From Alistipes montrealensis (GTDB lineage: Bacteria > Bacteroidota > Bacteroidia > Bacteroidales > Rikenellaceae), in assembly GCF_018362775.1 (NCBI RefSeq), contig NZ_JAGYXY010000001.1, positions 775,651-839,650 of the forward strand: a DNA stretch of 64,000 bases, written 5' to 3'. Under the pieces are notes generated by a model that saw only the letters and a list, made by a program, of their open reading frames with translations, was not told the origin of the DNA and did not search any database. Shown in pieces: positions 25,847 through 34,303 of the stretch; positions within the stretch are counted from its first letter, which is position 1, and each line of letters opens with the position of its first letter. A program made the translations under genes and the position numbers.

Positions 25847-27235
25847 TTAAAAATCAGCGTGCTGCGGCGTACGCGGGAACGGCTGCACGTCACGGATATT
25901 GGTCATGCCCGTCACGAAAAGCAACAGCCGGTCGAAGCCCAGGCCGAAGCCCGAGTGGGGAGCGGAACCCCAGCGGCGGGTATCGAGATACCACCAGAGC
26001 TCCTTCTCGCTCATGCCTAATTCGGTAACTCTTGCATGAAGTTTGCCATAGTCGGCCTCACGCTCCGAACCGCCGATAATTTCGCCGATTCCGGGGAACA
26101 ATACGTCCATAGCGCGTACCGTCTTGCCGTCGTCGTTCTGCTTCATGTAGAACGCTTTGATATCCTTCGGGTAGTTGATCAGGATAACCGGACGCTTGAA
26201 GTGCTCCTCGACGAGGTAACGCTCGTGCTCGGACTGCAAGTCGCAGCCCCAGTCGCAGGGAAATTCGAACTTGCGGCCCGAAGCCTTCAGGATTTCGATA
26301 CCCTCGGTATAGTCGAGGCGCTTGAAATCGTTGTGCAGCACGAAGTTCAAACGTTCCAGCAGTCCCTGGTCCCACATCTTGTTCATAAATTCGAGGTCCT
26401 CCCGGCAGTTGTCCAGTGCATACTGAATGAGGTATTTGAGGAAATCCTCGGCCAGTTCCATGTTGTCCTCCAACTCGTAGAAGGCCGCTTCGGGCTCGAT
26501 CATCCAGAATTCCGACGCATGACGCGGGGTATTCGAGTTTTCGGCACGGAACGTGGGGCCGAAAGTGTAGATGCGGCCCAGCGACAGCGCCCCCAACTCG
26601 CCTTCGAGCTGGCCCGACACGGTCAGGTTGCACGACTTGCCGAAGAAGTCCTGTGCATAGTCGATCTTGCCCTCCTCGGTCCGGGGAAGGTTGTTCAGGT
26701 CGAGCGTGGTCACCTGGAACATCGCACCGGCGCCTTCGCAGTCCGAAGCGGTAATGATCGGGGTATGGAAGTAATAAAAACCGTTTTTGTTGAAATATTC
26801 ATGAATGGCGTAGGCCATGGCATGACGGATGCGGAGCACCGCCCCGAAGGTGTTGGTGCGCGGACGCAGGTAAGCGATATCGCGCAGGAACTCCAGCGAG
26901 TGGCCCTTCTTTTGCAAAGGATAGGTATCGGGATCGGCCGTGCCGTAAACCTCGATCTTTTCGGCCTGGACTTCGACGCCCTGGCCCGAACCCGGAGATG
27001 CGACCAGACGACCGTCGACACGCAGACATGCGCCCGTAGTCACCGGCTTGAGCTGCTCCTCGGCGATCTTCGCCAGATCGACCACTACCTGTATATTACC
27101 TACGCACGACCCGTCGTTCAGGGCGATGAACGCCACGTTCTTGTTACCGCGCTTGGTGCGCACCCAACCTTTGACGACGACATCGGTATCGACAGCGCCC
27201 GACTTCAGAATTTCTACGATTCTCTGCGTTTTCAT
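25847..27235 (-). CDS. asnS: asparagine--tRNA ligase
   Basis: 462 residues, class II synthetase. The N-terminal OB-fold anticodon domain ([25 protein letters not shown]) is followed by the catalytic domain with motif 2 ([22 protein letters not shown]) and motif 3 ([15 protein letters not shown]). The AsnRS-specific [15 protein letters not shown] string separates it from AspRS. It charges tRNA-Asn in the cytosol. It is the first gene of a minus-strand cluster with rpoN and has a consensus promoter. Confidence 0.97.
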   Translation of the reverse strand: MKTQRIVEILKSGAVDTDVVVKGWVRTKRGNKNVAFIALNDGSCVGNIQVVVDLAKIAEEQLKPVTTGACLRVDGRLVASPGSGQGVEVQAEKIEVYGTADPDTYPLQKKGHSLEFLRDIAYLRPRTNTFGAVLRIRHAMAYAIHEYFNKNGFYYFHTPIITASDCEGAGAMFQVTTLDLNNLPRTEEGKIDYAQDFFGKSCNLTVSGQLEGELGALSLGRIYTFGPTFRAENSNTPRHASEFWMIEPEAAFYELEDNMELAEDFLKYLIQYALDNCREDLEFMNKMWDQGLLERLNFVLHNDFKRLDYTEGIEILKASGRKFEFPCDWGCDLQSEHERYLVEEHFKRPVILINYPKDIKAFYMKQNDDGKTVRAMDVLFPGIGEIIGGSEREADYGKLHARVTELGMSEKELWWYLDTRRWGSAPHSGFGLGFDRLLLFVTGMTNIRDVQPFPRTPQHADF

Positions 27236-27278
27236 ATCTTGATTATATCTGTATTTTCAGTGGTTTTTCCTGAATTGA

Positions 27279-27309
27279 CAAAGTTAGCGATTATTTGTGA
27301 TTTGTCAAA
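27279..27309 (-). promoter_or_regulatory. asnS promoter
   Basis: On the minus strand, TTTG (27309-27306), 19-bp spacer and TAACTTTG (27286-27279) are an exact match to the Bacteroidota consensus, 44 bp before asnS. It overlaps the divergent promoter at 27294-27324. Confidence 0.65.
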
Positions 27310-27324
27310 AAAAAAGTACCTTTG
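27294..27324 (+). promoter_or_regulatory. promoter of the GH2-like gene
   Basis: TTTG (27294-27297), 19-bp spacer and TACCTTTG (27317-27324), an exact consensus match 26 bp before the ATG. It shares 16 bp with the divergent asnS promoter. Confidence 0.65.
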
Positions 27325-27349
27325 TCCGAGTCATACACCCCTGTAAACG

Positions 27350-28687
27350 ATGAAACGAACGATATTGACGGCTGCACTGGCAGCCTGCACACTCTCTGCG
27401 GCAGCGCAGATGGAGGAGAGGAACCCGGTCCCGATGGCAGCCGCAGGGGGCCGCGTCTACCGCACGGAAGTCGTCCCTTACGATGCACGCCACGACGCCG
27501 AAGCCCGCAACCGCGAGGCCGGAGGCTACTGGATGGCCTTTAATCCCGAAATAGCAGCGGCAGCAGACGCCGTGTCGATCGTGGGACAGGAGATCGAAAT
27601 CCCCTACGTCTGGACCGACGGCGACGTTTACCTGCACCTCGAAAACACCCGTTCGGCCTATACGCTGTTGGTCAACGACCAGGTCGTGGCCGAGGTCGAG
27701 GACTCTGCGACACCCGCTGAATTCGAACTTACGCCCTACATCCGCCAGGGCAAAAACTCGCTGAAACTGATCCTGCGCAACGCCGCAGCCGAGCAGCTCA
27801 ACGCCATTCCCGCCAAACGCAAACCCTTCGAAAACAGCTACCTATACTACCAGAACAAACGTTCGATCGGCGACTTCGAAATCGCACTCGTCCCTGACTC
27901 GACCCGTAAGTTCGGCATCCTGGACCTGGCGATCGTGGCCCGCAACTCGTACAACTACGAGGAACCCGTCACCGTCGGCTACGACATCTACTCGCCGCAG
28001 GGCAAACTGCTCGAATTCAACATGACCGAGATCACGATCCCGGGCCGTTCGACCGACACGGTGCGTTTCAGTCCCTTTATTTACCACACCTACGAAAACA
28101 AATGGGAGGCCGGGAGTAAAACGCCGCCGCTCTACAAAGTGATGCTTTTCACGCGCCGCAACGGGGTTTACAAGGAGTACATGCCGATGAAGATCGGCTT
28201 CGGCAAGACCGAACTCATCGACGGACGCATCATGCGGCTGGGCAAGGAACTTAAACTGGTCAAGGCCGAATACAACGCCGCCTCCGACCGCAAGACGACG
28301 CTCGCAGAACTCAAAGCGCTGAAAGCCGGCGGCAAAAACACCATTTGCCCGGATTATCCCCAGCCGGCATGGTTCTACGAACTGTGCGACGAACTGGGAC
28401 TTTACGTCATCGACCGGGCCAATATCAACGCCCCGCAGCGGAGCGGCGACCGCACGGTCGGAGGCACACCCTCGAACGACCCGAAACTCGTCGGCGACTA
28501 CCTCGAACGCGTGAAGGCGATGTACTACCGTTCGCGTAATTTTACCTGCGTCATCGCCTATGAACTGGGCGGTCCTTCGGGCAACGGCTACAACATGTAC
28601 AAAGCCTACGAATGGCTCAAATCGGTCGAAAAGTCGCGGCCGGTGATCTACGCCGACGCCGACGGCGAGTGGAATTCGGACTTGTAG
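27350..28687 (+). CDS. GH2-like exported protein lacking the catalytic acid/base motif (probable pseudoenzyme)
   Basis: 445 residues with a signal peptide ending near SAAAQ. The layout is that of the first half of a GH2 beta-galactosidase: a jelly-roll sugar-binding domain (about 60-165; VYLHLENTRSAYTLLVNDQ, YIRQGKNSLKLILRN), an Ig-like domain (about 180-300) and the beginning of a TIM barrel (about 305-445; DYPQPAWFYELCDELGLYVIDRANI). Where active GH2 enzymes have a LGNESGNG-type acid/base motif, this protein has ELGGPSGNGYNMYKAYEW near residue 407, with both the Asn and the Glu replaced. It ends at EWNSDL, before the nucleophile half of the barrel. A clean stop followed by a strong terminator suggests a stable short protein rather than a recent break. 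Role unknown; a binding role is possible. Confidence 0.8.
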   Translation: MKRTILTAALAACTLSAAAQMEERNPVPMAAAGGRVYRTEVVPYDARHDAEARNREAGGYWMAFNPEIAAAADAVSIVGQEIEIPYVWTDGDVYLHLENTRSAYTLLVNDQVVAEVEDSATPAEFELTPYIRQGKNSLKLILRNAAAEQLNAIPAKRKPFENSYLYYQNKRSIGDFEIALVPDSTRKFGILDLAIVARNSYNYEEPVTVGYDIYSPQGKLLEFNMTEITIPGRSTDTVRFSPFIYHTYENKWEAGSKTPPLYKVMLFTRRNGVYKEYMPMKIGFGKTELIDGRIMRLGKELKLVKAEYNAASDRKTTLAELKALKAGGKNTICPDYPQPAWFYELCDELGLYVIDRANINAPQRSGDRTVGGTPSNDPKLVGDYLERVKAMYYRSRNFTCVIAYELGGPSGNGYNMYKAYEWLKSVEKSRPVIYADADGEWNSDL

Positions 28688-28727
28688 GGAACAGCTATCA
28701 AGCAATTAACAGACAACGCTTTAAGCT

Positions 28728-28769
28728 ACATTGACCGACAGTTTTTGAACTGTCGGTCAATTTTTTTTA
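28728..28769 (+). terminator. intrinsic terminator after the GH2-like gene
   Basis: A 14-bp stem (28730-28743 with 28748-28761), four-base loop and an eight-T run. It isolates the GH2-like gene from the following ECF sigma gene. Confidence 0.93.
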
Positions 28770-28814
28770 TCATTTTGTAACCCGATTGTGTTCCATCTTT
28801 GAAAAAATCTTTCA

Positions 28815-28822
28815 TATCTTTG
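28815..28822 (+). promoter_or_regulatory. candidate -7 element of the second ECF sigma gene
   Basis: TATCTTTG matches TAnnTTTG and lies 53 bp before the ATG at 28876. No TTG at exactly 19-20 bp upstream is seen; a CATCTTTG at 28794-28801 is an alternative. Confidence 0.35.
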
Positions 28823-28875
28823 ATCACGGCCATCGACGGCTAAAACAGTACCGCAAACGACACAAACAGCGTACC

Positions 28876-29433
28876 ATGAAGTTCATTTTCGGCAGGCAGC
28901 AAAACGACAGCGAGTTGATCTCGGCGATCATCCGGGGCGACGTGAACGCTTACGAACAACTCTTCGTGCGCTACTACCCCACGCTGCTGCACTTCATCCG
29001 CGGAATGCTCAAGGACGACCACATGTCGGAAGACATCGCCCAGAACATCTTCATGAAACTCTGGATTCACCGCGAGAAACTCGACAGCACCCAGTCGGTG
29101 AAGAACTACCTGTTCGTACTGGCCAAACACGAAATCTACAACATCTTCAAAGCCAAGCGGACCACCATGCTCTCGCTGCTGCCCCAACTGAGCGACCGCG
29201 ACATCGCGGACCGCGCCGGTTCCGCAGAGGAGCAGTACAACTACACGGAACTGAATGCGCTGCTGATGCAGGGCATCTCGAAAATGCCGCCCCAGCGGCA
29301 ACTGATTTTCCGCATGAGCCGTTACGAGCACCTCTCCAACCGCGAAATCGCCGAGCGCCTGGGACTCTCGGTACGCACCGTCGACAAGCACATCGAACTG
29401 GCATTAAAGGACCTCCACAGCACGCTCTGTTGA
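28876..29433 (+). CDS. ECF-type RNA polymerase sigma factor of the GLUG locus
   Basis: 185 residues from the ATG at 28876; an in-frame ATG at 28786 precedes the promoter box and is rejected. Region 2 shows DVNAYEQLFVRYYPTLLHFI and MSEDIAQNIFMKLWIHRE; region 4 shows LSNREIAERLGLSVRTVDKHIELALKDL. This is the Bacteroidota class in which a FecR-type anti-sigma holds the factor until an STN-bearing SusC signals. Here FecR (29560) and an STN-SusC (30715) follow on the same strand, so the full three-part switch is present. Likely target: the downstream SusCD-GLUG operon (inference from family practice). Confidence 0.93.
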   Translation: MKFIFGRQQNDSELISAIIRGDVNAYEQLFVRYYPTLLHFIRGMLKDDHMSEDIAQNIFMKLWIHREKLDSTQSVKNYLFVLAKHEIYNIFKAKRTTMLSLLPQLSDRDIADRAGSAEEQYNYTELNALLMQGISKMPPQRQLIFRMSRYEHLSNREIAERLGLSVRTVDKHIELALKDLHSTLC

Positions 29434-29559
29434 TTTTTCCGATTTTTTTCACTTTTTTTGTAGTTCCGGTTACGTAACAGGGGCCGCTTCGTTGTTCTTT
29501 ATACAGCAGGATGACCGGAGGAAGGCTCCGCATCCGGCGGCGAACAGAGAAAAGGACCT

Positions 29560-30543
29560 ATGACCAAGTTAAACGAATATTTCGACAACGAACTCTCCGC
29601 ACAGGAGCAGCTCGAAGTGCAGATGTGGCTCGCAGAGCACGGCGAAAACCCGGACCCGGAGACACAGTTGGCCGAACTTTTCGACAGCCTGCACGTCGAT
29701 GACGATACGGCAGCCCGTGCGGCTTTCGGACGCGTCGCCCACCGGCTGGGGATCGCCGGAGGGCAGAAGCCCGCAGCATCGCACCGCGCACGCATCGTTA
29801 CATGGAGCCAGCGTATCGCCGCGGTGCTCGTCATTCCGCTGCTGTGCGCCGTTTGGCTGCTCTACACCGACCGCCAGCCCGGAGTCGAATGGCTCGAACA
29901 GCAGGTTCCCTGCGGCGAAACCGCCGAACTGGCGCTTCCCGACGGTACGCTCCTGCACCTGAACTCCGGCAGCCGCATCACCTACCCGTCGGCATTTACA
30001 GGCAAAGAGCGCCGCATCTTCGTCGAAGGCGAAATATTCGCCGACGTGGCGAAAAATCCCCGCAAGCCCTTCATCATCCAATCGGGCGAAGTCGGCATCC
30101 GCGTCCTGGGGACCAAATTCAACTTCAAATCCTATGCGAACACCGATTGCGTCGAGGTGTTGCTGGTAGAAGGGTCCGTCCAGTTCGACATCAACACCAA
30201 AGCGCGCAAGCAGCAGTTGGTGATGAAACCGGGCGACATGGTGCAGTACGACCGCACCTCGGGCGACATCGACCTTACATCGTTCCGCCCCGGCTACTTC
30301 AAGTCCTTCGCCGAAAACAGGGCCATCCACTTCTTCAACCTGCGCATGCGCGACATTGCGGCCGACCTCGAACGCCTGTTCGGCACGCAGATCGTCATTC
30401 TCGATGAAACACTTGCCCAGGCGCGCTATTTCGCCTATTTCACCAACAACGAAAATCTGGACCAGATACTATCCGCTATCAATTCCAATCATAAGATGCA
30501 AGTCCTGCGTCGCGACGGAGTCATCTACCTCTCGTCAAACTGA
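29560..30543 (+). CDS. FecR-family anti-sigma factor
   Basis: 327 residues. Residues 1-80 form the cytosolic sigma-binding part (LNEYFDNELSAQEQLEVQMWL), residues about 85-102 a single membrane helix (RIAAVLVIPLLCAVWLLY), then the periplasmic FecR domain (ETAELALPDGTLLHLNSGSRITYP; IFVEGEIFADVAKNPRKPFII; GTKFNFKSY; VLLVEGSVQF; KPGDMVQYDR) and a C-terminal DUF4974-type domain (FNLRMRDIAADLERLFG). The periplasmic part is expected to contact the STN domain of the next gene's SusC. It starts 126 bp after the sigma stop, a wider gap than usual, with no terminator hairpin seen between. Confidence 0.94.
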   Translation: MTKLNEYFDNELSAQEQLEVQMWLAEHGENPDPETQLAELFDSLHVDDDTAARAAFGRVAHRLGIAGGQKPAASHRARIVTWSQRIAAVLVIPLLCAVWLLYTDRQPGVEWLEQQVPCGETAELALPDGTLLHLNSGSRITYPSAFTGKERRIFVEGEIFADVAKNPRKPFIIQSGEVGIRVLGTKFNFKSYANTDCVEVLLVEGSVQFDINTKARKQQLVMKPGDMVQYDRTSGDIDLTSFRPGYFKSFAENRAIHFFNLRMRDIAADLERLFGTQIVILDETLAQARYFAYFTNNENLDQILSAINSNHKMQVLRRDGVIYLSSN

Positions 30544-30714
30544 TCCCGCTGAATTCTTCCCAAAACCAACCGAACGCAAAAACCGAAACGCCTATGAATA
30601 ATTAACGACAATTCCCTTCATCAGCTTCCTTTTCTGTTTCTTTTCTGTGACCCGCCCGGATGCCACCGACCCCGGCATGCCCGCACCTAAACTAGAACCT
30701 TAAATAAACCTATC

Positions 30715-33700
30715 ATGGGAAACGACTACAATCGTCGGGGAACTCGCTTTGCGAGACTCCTCTACCTGGTTATTCTCTGTATGTTACTCAGCCCTGCGGC
30801 AGCCCTTGCGCAGGAAAAGGGAATCAACCTCGAGTTGAAGAACGTGACCGTTCAGGAGGCCGTAGCCACGCTGAACCGTACGGAAAACTACTCCATCATC
30901 ATCAGTTCGGACGAAGTGGACCTCGGCAAACGCATCTCCGTTTCGGCCAAAAACGCAACCATCCGCGAAGTCCTCGACCAGGTATTCGCCGGGCAGAACG
31001 TAACCTGCACCATCGACGGACGCCGCATCTCCGTCACCAAGAAACAACCCGCGGCTCCCGCTAAAACGGCTGCGGCCGCAAACACCCTGCACGGACGGGT
31101 GACCGATGTCAAAGGACAGCCGATCATCGCCGCGACAGTCGCTGTCGAAGGGACTTCGAAAGGCACGCTGACGGGTATAGACGGCGATTTTGAACTGAAG
31201 GATGTAAAATTCCCGGCCAAAATCAACGTCTCCTACCTGGGTTATATCTCCCAGACCATAGAGATCAAGGCGGGAGGTGGAAACGCCCCGCTCGAAATCG
31301 TCCTGAAAGAGTCGGACAACCTGATGGACGAAGTGGTGGTCGTGGGCTACGGTACGCAGCGCAGGGCCAACCTCTCGGGCGCCGTAGCTACCATCAGCGG
31401 CAAAGACCTCAACGCCCGCCCGGTGGTTTCGGCCGCCAACGCCCTGCAGGGCGCCGACCCCTCGGTCAACATCACCTTCGGCACGGGTTCGCCCGAATCG
31501 GCTTACAGCATCAACATCCGCGGTTCGGTGTCGCTCAACACCGGGTCGCCGCTCGTGCTGGCCGACGGTGTGGAGGTGAGCCTCAGCCAGATCAATCCCA
31601 ACGACATCGAATCGGTATCGGTCCTCAAGGACGCCTCGTCGTGCGCCATCTACGGCGCCAAGGCTTCGGCCGGCGTAGTACTCATCACCACCAAGGCGGG
31701 TAAGAAAGGCGAACGTGCGCGCGTCTCCTACAACGGACGCTTCGGATGGGCCAAAAACACCACCTCGACCGACTTCATCACCACCGGCTACGACCACGTA
31801 CGCATCGTCAACCAGTTTATGAACGACTCGTCGGACGGCACGATGAACATTTTCCGCTACACCGAGGAGAACGGCGGACTGCAGAAACTCTACGACCGCC
31901 GCAACGACCGTACGGAGCACCCGGACCGTCCATGGGTCGAAGTGGGCGACGACGGCAAGTACTACTATTACGGCAATTTCGACTGGTACGGCTATTTCTA
32001 TAACCGCGTGCGCACGCAGCAGGAGCACAACCTCTCGCTCTCGGGCGGCACGGACAAGGTGACCTATTACGCCAGCGGCCGTATCTACCAGCAGTACGGC
32101 ATGTTCAACATCAACAAGGACAAGTACACCGACTACGCCTTCCGCACGAAGGTATCGGCCCAGATGACCCCGTGGCTGAAATACTCGAACAACATCAGCT
32201 TCGACACCTCCGGGTACAAATACGGCGGCCACTCGGATTACGAGGGCACGATCAACGCCCTGCAGTCGAACATCTGCGCTGCGTTCGTCCCGTTCAATCC
32301 CGACGGAACGATCGTACAGTATGTCAACCAGTTGGGCAAGAACTCCCCGATCGGCGCAGGCCGCGGCGGACAGATGAGCGCCGACCGTTCGAAGAACTCG
32401 AAGGAGAACCGCTACCTGACGCTCTCGAACCAGTTCGACATCACGATCCTCAAAAAGCTCGTCGTCACGGCGGCCTACGACTACCGCCAGCGCGACCGGC
32501 TCTACAAATACCGCAACAACACGTTCGAATATTCGCGCCAGCAGGGTGTTATGGAGACCTTCACTTCGGGTTCGGTCGAGAACTCCTACCGCGAGGTGCA
32601 CTACGGGTACAAAGGCCATAATGTCAACATCTACGGCACGTACGAAAATACGTGGGGCGGCCATCATTTCAAAGCTACCGCCGGCGGCCAGTACGAGGAC
32701 TACCGCTCCACGTCGCTCGACGTGAAGCAAACCGGCCTGTCGAGCGACAACATCGACTCGTTCACCGTGGCAACGGGTCCCATTACCCTCTCGCAGTCGA
32801 TCTCGGCCTATCGCACGCTGGGTTTCTTCGGCCGCGTGAACTACGACTACGACGGCAAATACATCTTCGAGGCGAGCGCCCGCGGCGACGGCTCGTCGCG
32901 CTTCGAGCCGGACCACCGCTGGGGCTTCTTCCCCTCGGCGTCGGCTGCGTGGCGTATCAGCGAGGAGTCGTTCTTCGAACCGGTGCGCGACGTGATGAAC
33001 AACCTCAAGCTGCGTCTCTCGGTGGGCAGCCTGGGCAACCAGCAGGTAGCCAACTACGCCTACATCGAACAGATCAGCACCGACAACCAGATGTCCTACA
33101 CCTTCGACGGATTGGAGAAAGGCTATTACGCCAACGTCTCCGACCCCTTGTCGTCGGGACTGACGTGGGAGACCGTGACCACCTATGACGTGGGTCTCGA
33201 CGTGGGCCTGCTGAACGGCCGCCTCAACCTCACGGGCGATTACTACATCCGCGACACGAAGGACATGCTTACCACTTCGCTCACCCTGCCCGACGTTTTC
33301 GGCGCCAAAACCCCGAAAGCCAACTGCGCCAACCTGCGCACCAAAGGCTGGGAGATCACCCTCGGCTGGCAGGACGAATTCCAGTTGGCGGGAAGCGCCT
33401 TCTCGTACAACGTTTCGGCTTCGATCGGCGACTACATCACCAAAATCACCAAATACAACAACCCCGACCGGCTGATCTCGGACCACTACGTGGGCAAGGC
33501 GCTGGGTGAAATCTGGGGTTACCATGTCGACGGACTGTTCAAGACCGACCGCGAAGCGGCCGAGTACCAGGCCACGATCGACGACAAGGCGGTCAACAAC
33601 CGCGTCTACCAGTGTAAGGGTCCGGCCGGCAACCGCCTGCGCGCCGGCGACGTGCGCTTTGCCGACCTCGACGGCGACAACGTCATCTCCGAAGGTTCGG

Positions 33701-34284
33701 GCACGGTGGACGATCCGGGCGACAAGCGCATCATCGGCAACTCGCTGCCGCGTTACAGCTACTCGTTCCGCCTGGGCTTCAACTGGATGGGCTTCGACGT
33801 GTCGGCCTTCTTCCAGGGCATCGGACGCCGCGACTGGTATCCGGCAGCCGGACAGGCATCCTACGACTTCTGGGGCCCCTACGCCTTCCCGCCCACCTCG
33901 TTCATCCACAAGGATTTCTATTCGAACTGCTGGTCGGAAGACAACCGCAACGCCTACTTCCCCCGTCCGCGTGGTTACAACGCCTATTCGGGCGGTTCGC
34001 TGGGTGAGAAAAACGACCGCTACATCCAGAATCTCGCCTACCTGCGCCTGAAAAACCTCACGATCGGTTACACCGTGCCGCAGAAACTCACGCGCAAAAT
34101 CGGCATCGACCGCGCCCGTGTCTACTTCTCGGGCGAGAACCTCTGCTACTGGTCGCCGCTGAAACGATACAACAAGACCATCGACCCCGAACTGGCAGGA
34201 TCGTCGAGCACCAACCAAAAGGATTCGGGAACGGGCTATGCCTACCCCAGGACCCTCTCGGTAGGCGTAGACATCAACTTCTAA
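30715..34284 (+). CDS. SusC/RagA TonB-dependent receptor with N-terminal STN signalling domain
   Basis: 1189 residues. In order: signal peptide to about residue 33 (ALAQ), STN domain about 37-105 (INLELKNVTVQEAVATLN; KNATIREVLDQVFAGQNVTC), carboxypeptidase-regulatory-like domain about 122-205 (LHGRVTDVKGQPIIAATVAV), TonB-box-like segment MDEVVVVGYGTQ at about 203-214, plug about 215-335 (VLADGVEVSLSQINPNDIESV; LKDASSCAIYGAKASAGVVLI), and the 22-strand-type barrel ending VGVDINF. The STN domain is what distinguishes a receptor that signals to FecR. A DLDGDNVISEGSG loop may bind calcium. SusD follows 19 bp downstream. Ligand unknown. Confidence 0.95.
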   Translation: MGNDYNRRGTRFARLLYLVILCMLLSPAAALAQEKGINLELKNVTVQEAVATLNRTENYSIIISSDEVDLGKRISVSAKNATIREVLDQVFAGQNVTCTIDGRRISVTKKQPAAPAKTAAAANTLHGRVTDVKGQPIIAATVAVEGTSKGTLTGIDGDFELKDVKFPAKINVSYLGYISQTIEIKAGGGNAPLEIVLKESDNLMDEVVVVGYGTQRRANLSGAVATISGKDLNARPVVSAANALQGADPSVNITFGTGSPESAYSINIRGSVSLNTGSPLVLADGVEVSLSQINPNDIESVSVLKDASSCAIYGAKASAGVVLITTKAGKKGERARVSYNGRFGWAKNTTSTDFITTGYDHVRIVNQFMNDSSDGTMNIFRYTEENGGLQKLYDRRNDRTEHPDRPWVEVGDDGKYYYYGNFDWYGYFYNRVRTQQEHNLSLSGGTDKVTYYASGRIYQQYGMFNINKDKYTDYAFRTKVSAQMTPWLKYSNNISFDTSGYKYGGHSDYEGTINALQSNICAAFVPFNPDGTIVQYVNQLGKNSPIGAGRGGQMSADRSKNSKENRYLTLSNQFDITILKKLVVTAAYDYRQRDRLYKYRNNTFEYSRQQGVMETFTSGSVENSYREVHYGYKGHNVNIYGTYENTWGGHHFKATAGGQYEDYRSTSLDVKQTGLSSDNIDSFTVATGPITLSQSISAYRTLGFFGRVNYDYDGKYIFEASARGDGSSRFEPDHRWGFFPSASAAWRISEESFFEPVRDVMNNLKLRLSVGSLGNQQVANYAYIEQISTDNQMSYTFDGLEKGYYANVSDPLSSGLTWETVTTYDVGLDVGLLNGRLNLTGDYYIRDTKDMLTTSLTLPDVFGAKTPKANCANLRTKGWEITLGWQDEFQLAGSAFSYNVSASIGDYITKITKYNNPDRLISDHYVGKALGEIWGYHVDGLFKTDREAAEYQATIDDKAVNNRVYQCKGPAGNRLRAGDVRFADLDGDNVISEGSGTVDDPGDKRIIGNSLPRYSYSFRLGFNWMGFDVSAFFQGIGRRDWYPAAGQASYDFWGPYAFPPTSFIHKDFYSNCWSEDNRNAYFPRPRGYNAYSGGSLGEKNDRYIQNLAYLRLKNLTIGYTVPQKLTRKIGIDRARVYFSGENLCYWSPLKRYNKTIDPELAGSSSTNQKDSGTGYAYPRTLSVGVDINF

Positions 34285-34303
34285 CGCATAAAGAGAACGA
34301 CAG

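Noticed and set aside
29434..29559. A terminator in the 126-bp gap between the second ECF sigma gene and fecR.
   Set aside because: T-rich runs are present, but no stem precedes them.
30544..30714. A short peptide gene in the fecR-susC gap (ATG at about 30595).
   Set aside because: It has only three codons before a stop; no other frame or hairpin is convincing in the gap.
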